From NCBI GenBank assembly GCA_943373175.1, contig CALSBM010000013.1, positions 1-52,636 of the forward strand: a stretch of 52,636 nt of DNA, in the 5' to 3' direction. The notes beneath the pieces were generated by a model, which saw only the letters and a program-made list of their open reading frames with translations, made no database searches and was not told the origin of the DNA. Made by a program: the position numbers and the translations under genes. The stretch comes from JAIXUI01 sp943373175. Lineage in GTDB: Bacteria > Bacteroidota > Bacteroidia > UBA7662 > JAIXUI01. Numbering within the stretch: position 1 is the first letter of the stretch; each line of letters starts with the position of its first letter. This document shows positions 50,395 through 52,636 of the stretch, in pieces.

Positions 50395-51978
50395 TTACTG
50401 CTTCATAACTCGATGAAGTTCTATCCCCTTGTTTGTGGAAACCTCTAATAAATAGATTCCGGAAGACAATCTACTGCTTGTATAAAAGGTAAAATCACCA
50501 CTTGTAGAGGAAGTTTGCCTATCCAATTCTCTTCCACTCATGTCGAGTAATCTGATTTGAGCGAGAACTACATTTTTCTCAAGCTGAATGTAAATACGAT
50601 CGGAGTAAGGATTTGGAAAAACCTTCGAATTTCCACGAACTTGAAGAAAGACTGAACGAGGACTGCCTTCCGGAACCTGAGAACTTATACTAAACGTGTA
50701 ATCACCCGGGACATCAGGTTTAAATCCGTTAAAGCGCCCAATTCCACCTGATTGTGTAAGAAGTACTGTATCTACGCTCGTTTTAGAAAAAGGCGGTTTA
50801 CTTGTAAGTTGAAATCGGACAGGCCAGTTAACGATGCCTTCCAGTTGGTTGTTTCTTACTCTTACAATGAGCGAATCTGCCTTCATTCCCAAGTTAACAC
50901 TCTGAGAATCAGATGCTGCCAACATCATATCCTTGGGCACCTGATTGTTAATGAAAAAGCCAGTACTCGTTAAGTTTTGAATACTCACCATATTCGACCG
51001 AAAAGTATAATTTCTGATAGCAGAACGCATTCTTTGAATCTGTTTAACTGTAAACACGTTCATACATCCGTCATCAGTATAATCTAAATAATTCTCTATC
51101 ATACGGGTTTCATTATTGCATTGAATTACTGGAATAGAAGGGCAACCAAAGAGAGGGCCGGAACATGGGGCAGTATCTTCAACATAATCAGTTCCTGAAC
51201 AGTCTGATACATCTCCCCAAGTGTGGTAAAGGTTTAAATAATGCCCAACTTCATGCGTGGCGGTTCTACCGTATTTAAGTGTTGGATGAATATTGAATGG
51301 CGGGTCGAAAACCCTTTGTTTTTCGATTGACCCGAAGCACTTCGCCACTACCACTACTCCATCGGCCTGTTCTCTGAAAACCGGATCTGATGCCAGTGTT
51401 TCAGGTAGGTAAGCATATCCAATTACATCTCCCGACATAGAATTAACAATCCAGATATTCAAGTAGCGGGTTGGAGGCCACATAGAGAGGCTTTTTAGCT
51501 CGGTATCTTGAGATAGAAAATTGAAGAAGTTACTCGATGCGTAAGCCATTCGGTTTACACCATTAGTTGGATTACCCTGCGGATCCAATCTAGCAAGGAA
51601 GAAAACTATCTTTCCAGTACCTCCAACTGGATTACTGTTATCACCTCGGGTTCCTAAAATCTTATTAAAGTCTTCATTAAGCACTTCAATCTGACTCCTG
51701 ATCTGTTCAAGTGAAATATTGCTTTGTTGATTTACGGCATGACCTGGAACATGCATAACATGCACAACAACAGGGATGAAAATAGTATCAGTGTCGGTAG
51801 TGGTTCGTGCCGCCATTTTAATGGCAGCCAATTGTTGCCTCCAACTAGAAACATCCCCTTTTCCTTGTCGGTTTATCCATTGTTTTTCAAGCTCAAACTG
51901 CCCACAATGCTCAGAATCTTGACCAAATGCCTGGCAACCAAACCATAGTAGAAGCACCATTAAAAGGGTAAAACGCAT
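50395..51978 (-). CDS. T9SS-sorted M43-family (pappalysin/cytophagalysin) zinc metalloprotease
   Basis: A 527-residue exported protease. Order: signal peptide (about residues 1-20), propeptide-like region, catalytic domain (about 60-315) with HEVGHYLNLYHTWGD supplying three zinc His and the Glu, and the Met-turn region NYLDYTDDGCMN; then a beta module (about 330-440) and a C-terminal T9SS sorting domain from VFPNPYSDRIYI to the end. The usual Gly of HExxHxxGxxH is Asn here. It likely degrades extracellular protein. TACCTTAG lies 4 bases before the ATG (51983-51990), a one-mismatch -7 box. Confidence 0.92.
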   Translation of the reverse strand: MRFTLLMVLLLWFGCQAFGQDSEHCGQFELEKQWINRQGKGDVSSWRQQLAAIKMAARTTTDTDTIFIPVVVHVMHVPGHAVNQQSNISLEQIRSQIEVLNEDFNKILGTRGDNSNPVGGTGKIVFFLARLDPQGNPTNGVNRMAYASSNFFNFLSQDTELKSLSMWPPTRYLNIWIVNSMSGDVIGYAYLPETLASDPVFREQADGVVVVAKCFGSIEKQRVFDPPFNIHPTLKYGRTATHEVGHYLNLYHTWGDVSDCSGTDYVEDTAPCSGPLFGCPSIPVIQCNNETRMIENYLDYTDDGCMNVFTVKQIQRMRSAIRNYTFRSNMVSIQNLTSTGFFINNQVPKDMMLAASDSQSVNLGMKADSLIVRVRNNQLEGIVNWPVRFQLTSKPPFSKTSVDTVLLTQSGGIGRFNGFKPDVPGDYTFSISSQVPEGSPRSVFLQVRGNSKVFPNPYSDRIYIQLEKNVVLAQIRLLDMSGRELDRQTSSTSGDFTFYTSSRLSSGIYLLEVSTNKGIELHRVMKQ

Positions 51979-51982
51979 GATG

Positions 51983-51990
51983 CTAAGGTA
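51983..51990 (-). promoter_or_regulatory. Putative -7 box of the M43 protease gene (TACCTTAG)
   Basis: One mismatch to TAnnTTTG on the minus strand, followed by CATC and the ATG, the recurring 4-base spacing. Confidence 0.4.
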
Positions 51991-52030
51991 AAGAATTCAT
52001 TTAATCAAGAGTGTTAACAAAGGAAGATGG

Positions 52031-52038
52031 TAACTTTG
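52031..52038 (+). promoter_or_regulatory. -7 box of the cystathionine beta-synthase-like gene (TAACTTTG), leaderless spacing
   Basis: Exact TAnnTTTG match followed by CACC and the ATG at 52043. Confidence 0.65.
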
Positions 52039-52042
52039 CACC

Positions 52043-52636
52043 ATGTATTTTGAGAACATTCTCGCCACCATTGGGAACACTCCCTTAGTAAAGCTCAATC
52101 AGATTGTTAAAGATGTCCCGGCAACGGTTTTAGCAAAAATAGAGACATTCAATCCAGGCAACTCCATTAAAGACCGGATGGCTATAAAGATGATTGAAGA
52201 TGCTGAAAGATCCGGAAAGCTAAAGCCAGGAGGAACGATTATCGAAGGAACATCTGGCAATACCGGAATGGGGCTTGCAATTGCTGCCGTAATCAAAGGG
52301 TATAAATGCATTTTCACCACTACCGATAAGCAATCCAAAGAAAAAGTGGATGCTTTACGCGCATTTGGCGCTGAAGTAATCGTTTGCCCTACCAACGTTG
52401 ACCCAGAAGACCCTCGCTCTTATTATTCCGTTTCTTCCCGTTTAGAAAGAGAAACACCTAACGCTTGGAAGCCTAACCAGTACGATAATCCTTCAAATGC
52501 TCAGGCACATTACGAAACTACAGGGCCTGAAATATGGGAACAAACGGAAGGAAAAATCACTCACCTTGTTGTTGGGGTAGGAACAGGAGGTACTATTTGT
52601 GGCACAGGTCGTTACTTGAAGGAGAAAAATCCCAAC
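52043..52636 (+). CDS. Cystathionine beta-synthase / cysteine synthase family protein, N-terminal part (3' end outside window)
   Basis: The frame is open to the last base: 198 codons with no stop. It begins MYFENILATIGNTPLVKL and has the PLP Lys in NPGNSIKDRM, the substrate loop in GTSGNTGMGLA and the phosphate-binding VGTGGTI. The middle segment, QYDNPSNAQAHYETTGPEI, resembles the corresponding part of cystathionine beta-synthases more than short CysK, so the full protein may be longer and carry C-terminal CBS domains; that part is not visible. It makes cystathionine from serine and homocysteine, or cysteine from acetylserine. The cysteine desulfurase on the other strand is another sulfur enzyme but not linked by operon. 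Confidence 0.88.
   Translation, partial: MYFENILATIGNTPLVKLNQIVKDVPATVLAKIETFNPGNSIKDRMAIKMIEDAERSGKLKPGGTIIEGTSGNTGMGLAIAAVIKGYKCIFTTTDKQSKEKVDALRAFGAEVIVCPTNVDPEDPRSYYSVSSRLERETPNAWKPNQYDNPSNAQAHYETTGPEIWEQTEGKITHLVVGVGTGGTICGTGRYLKEKNPN

Noticed and set aside
1..52636. tRNA, rRNA, CRISPR array, transposase or riboswitch
   Set aside because: Intergenic gaps were read on both strands; no tRNA cloverleaf, regularly spaced short repeats, transposase motif or known riboswitch core was recognised. A covariance-model scan would be needed to exclude small RNAs.

Overview
The window looks like an AT-leaning (sampled lines about 38-43% GC) chromosomal segment of a member of the phylum Bacteroidota; the class cannot be fixed from this stretch. 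Supporting signs are PorX (regulator of the type IX secretion system, T9SS), three secreted proteins with T9SS-type C-terminal sorting domains, an LruC-domain lipoprotein, a periplasmic MFP/RND efflux set of Bacteroidota type, and -7 promoter boxes of the form TAnnTTTG in front of many genes. Both window edges cut genes: porX on the left lacks its receiver domain, and a cystathionine beta-synthase-like gene on the right lacks its C-terminus.

Layout. 1-4952 (+): porX-tsaE-ald, overlapping by 4 bp at each joint, then radA and a secreted glutathione peroxidase. 5001-6632 (-): pruA, divergent from a + strand run nhaD-rfbC-crcB-tryptophan dioxygenase-WYL regulator (6711-10770), all touching or overlapping. 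10847-11395: two small proteins, one with two CxxC pairs behind a palindromic operator candidate. 11392-13458 (-): pgpH-like 7TM-HD phosphodiesterase, divergent from a thiolase (13512-14690), then a MATE exporter, an S9 peptidase, a T9SS-sorted PKD protein and an LruC lipoprotein.

22623-23554 is a gene-free stretch of about 930 bp with the most unusual non-coding content: two copies of a nested hairpin element of about 120 bp and a GC-rich block with two long inverted repeats. It leads into a GC-rich segment (one line in the polymerase gene counts 42 of 60 GC) holding an ATP-grasp ligase with a Lys/Ala/Pro tail, a Y-family DNA polymerase and a divergent LexA/S24-type repressor, which reads as a transferred SOS-like cassette. 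After a DinB-fold protein and an iron alcohol dehydrogenase come an RND efflux operon whose permease is fused to an outer-membrane factor through an internal lipobox, another T9SS-sorted protein, fumarylacetoacetase-family and tgt genes (-), a glycosyltransferase and rsmG (+), a degenerate flavin-monooxygenase-like protein and an RsmB-type methyltransferase (-), three secreted or lipid-anchored proteins and a multi-PAS sensor with a receiver but no ATPase domain (+), and finally a minus-strand series: M43 protease, YfcE-type phosphodiesterase, glmM, cysteine desulfurase.

Most of the window is ordinary chromosomal housekeeping. The points most worth a second look are the paired composite repeat, the GC-rich structured block, the permease-lipobox-OMF polyprotein, the ATPase-less sensor, the degenerate flavoprotein, and a recurring promoter layout in which the -7 box lies exactly 4 nt from the start codon, implying leaderless transcripts. 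No tRNA, rRNA, CRISPR array or transposase gene was recognised.
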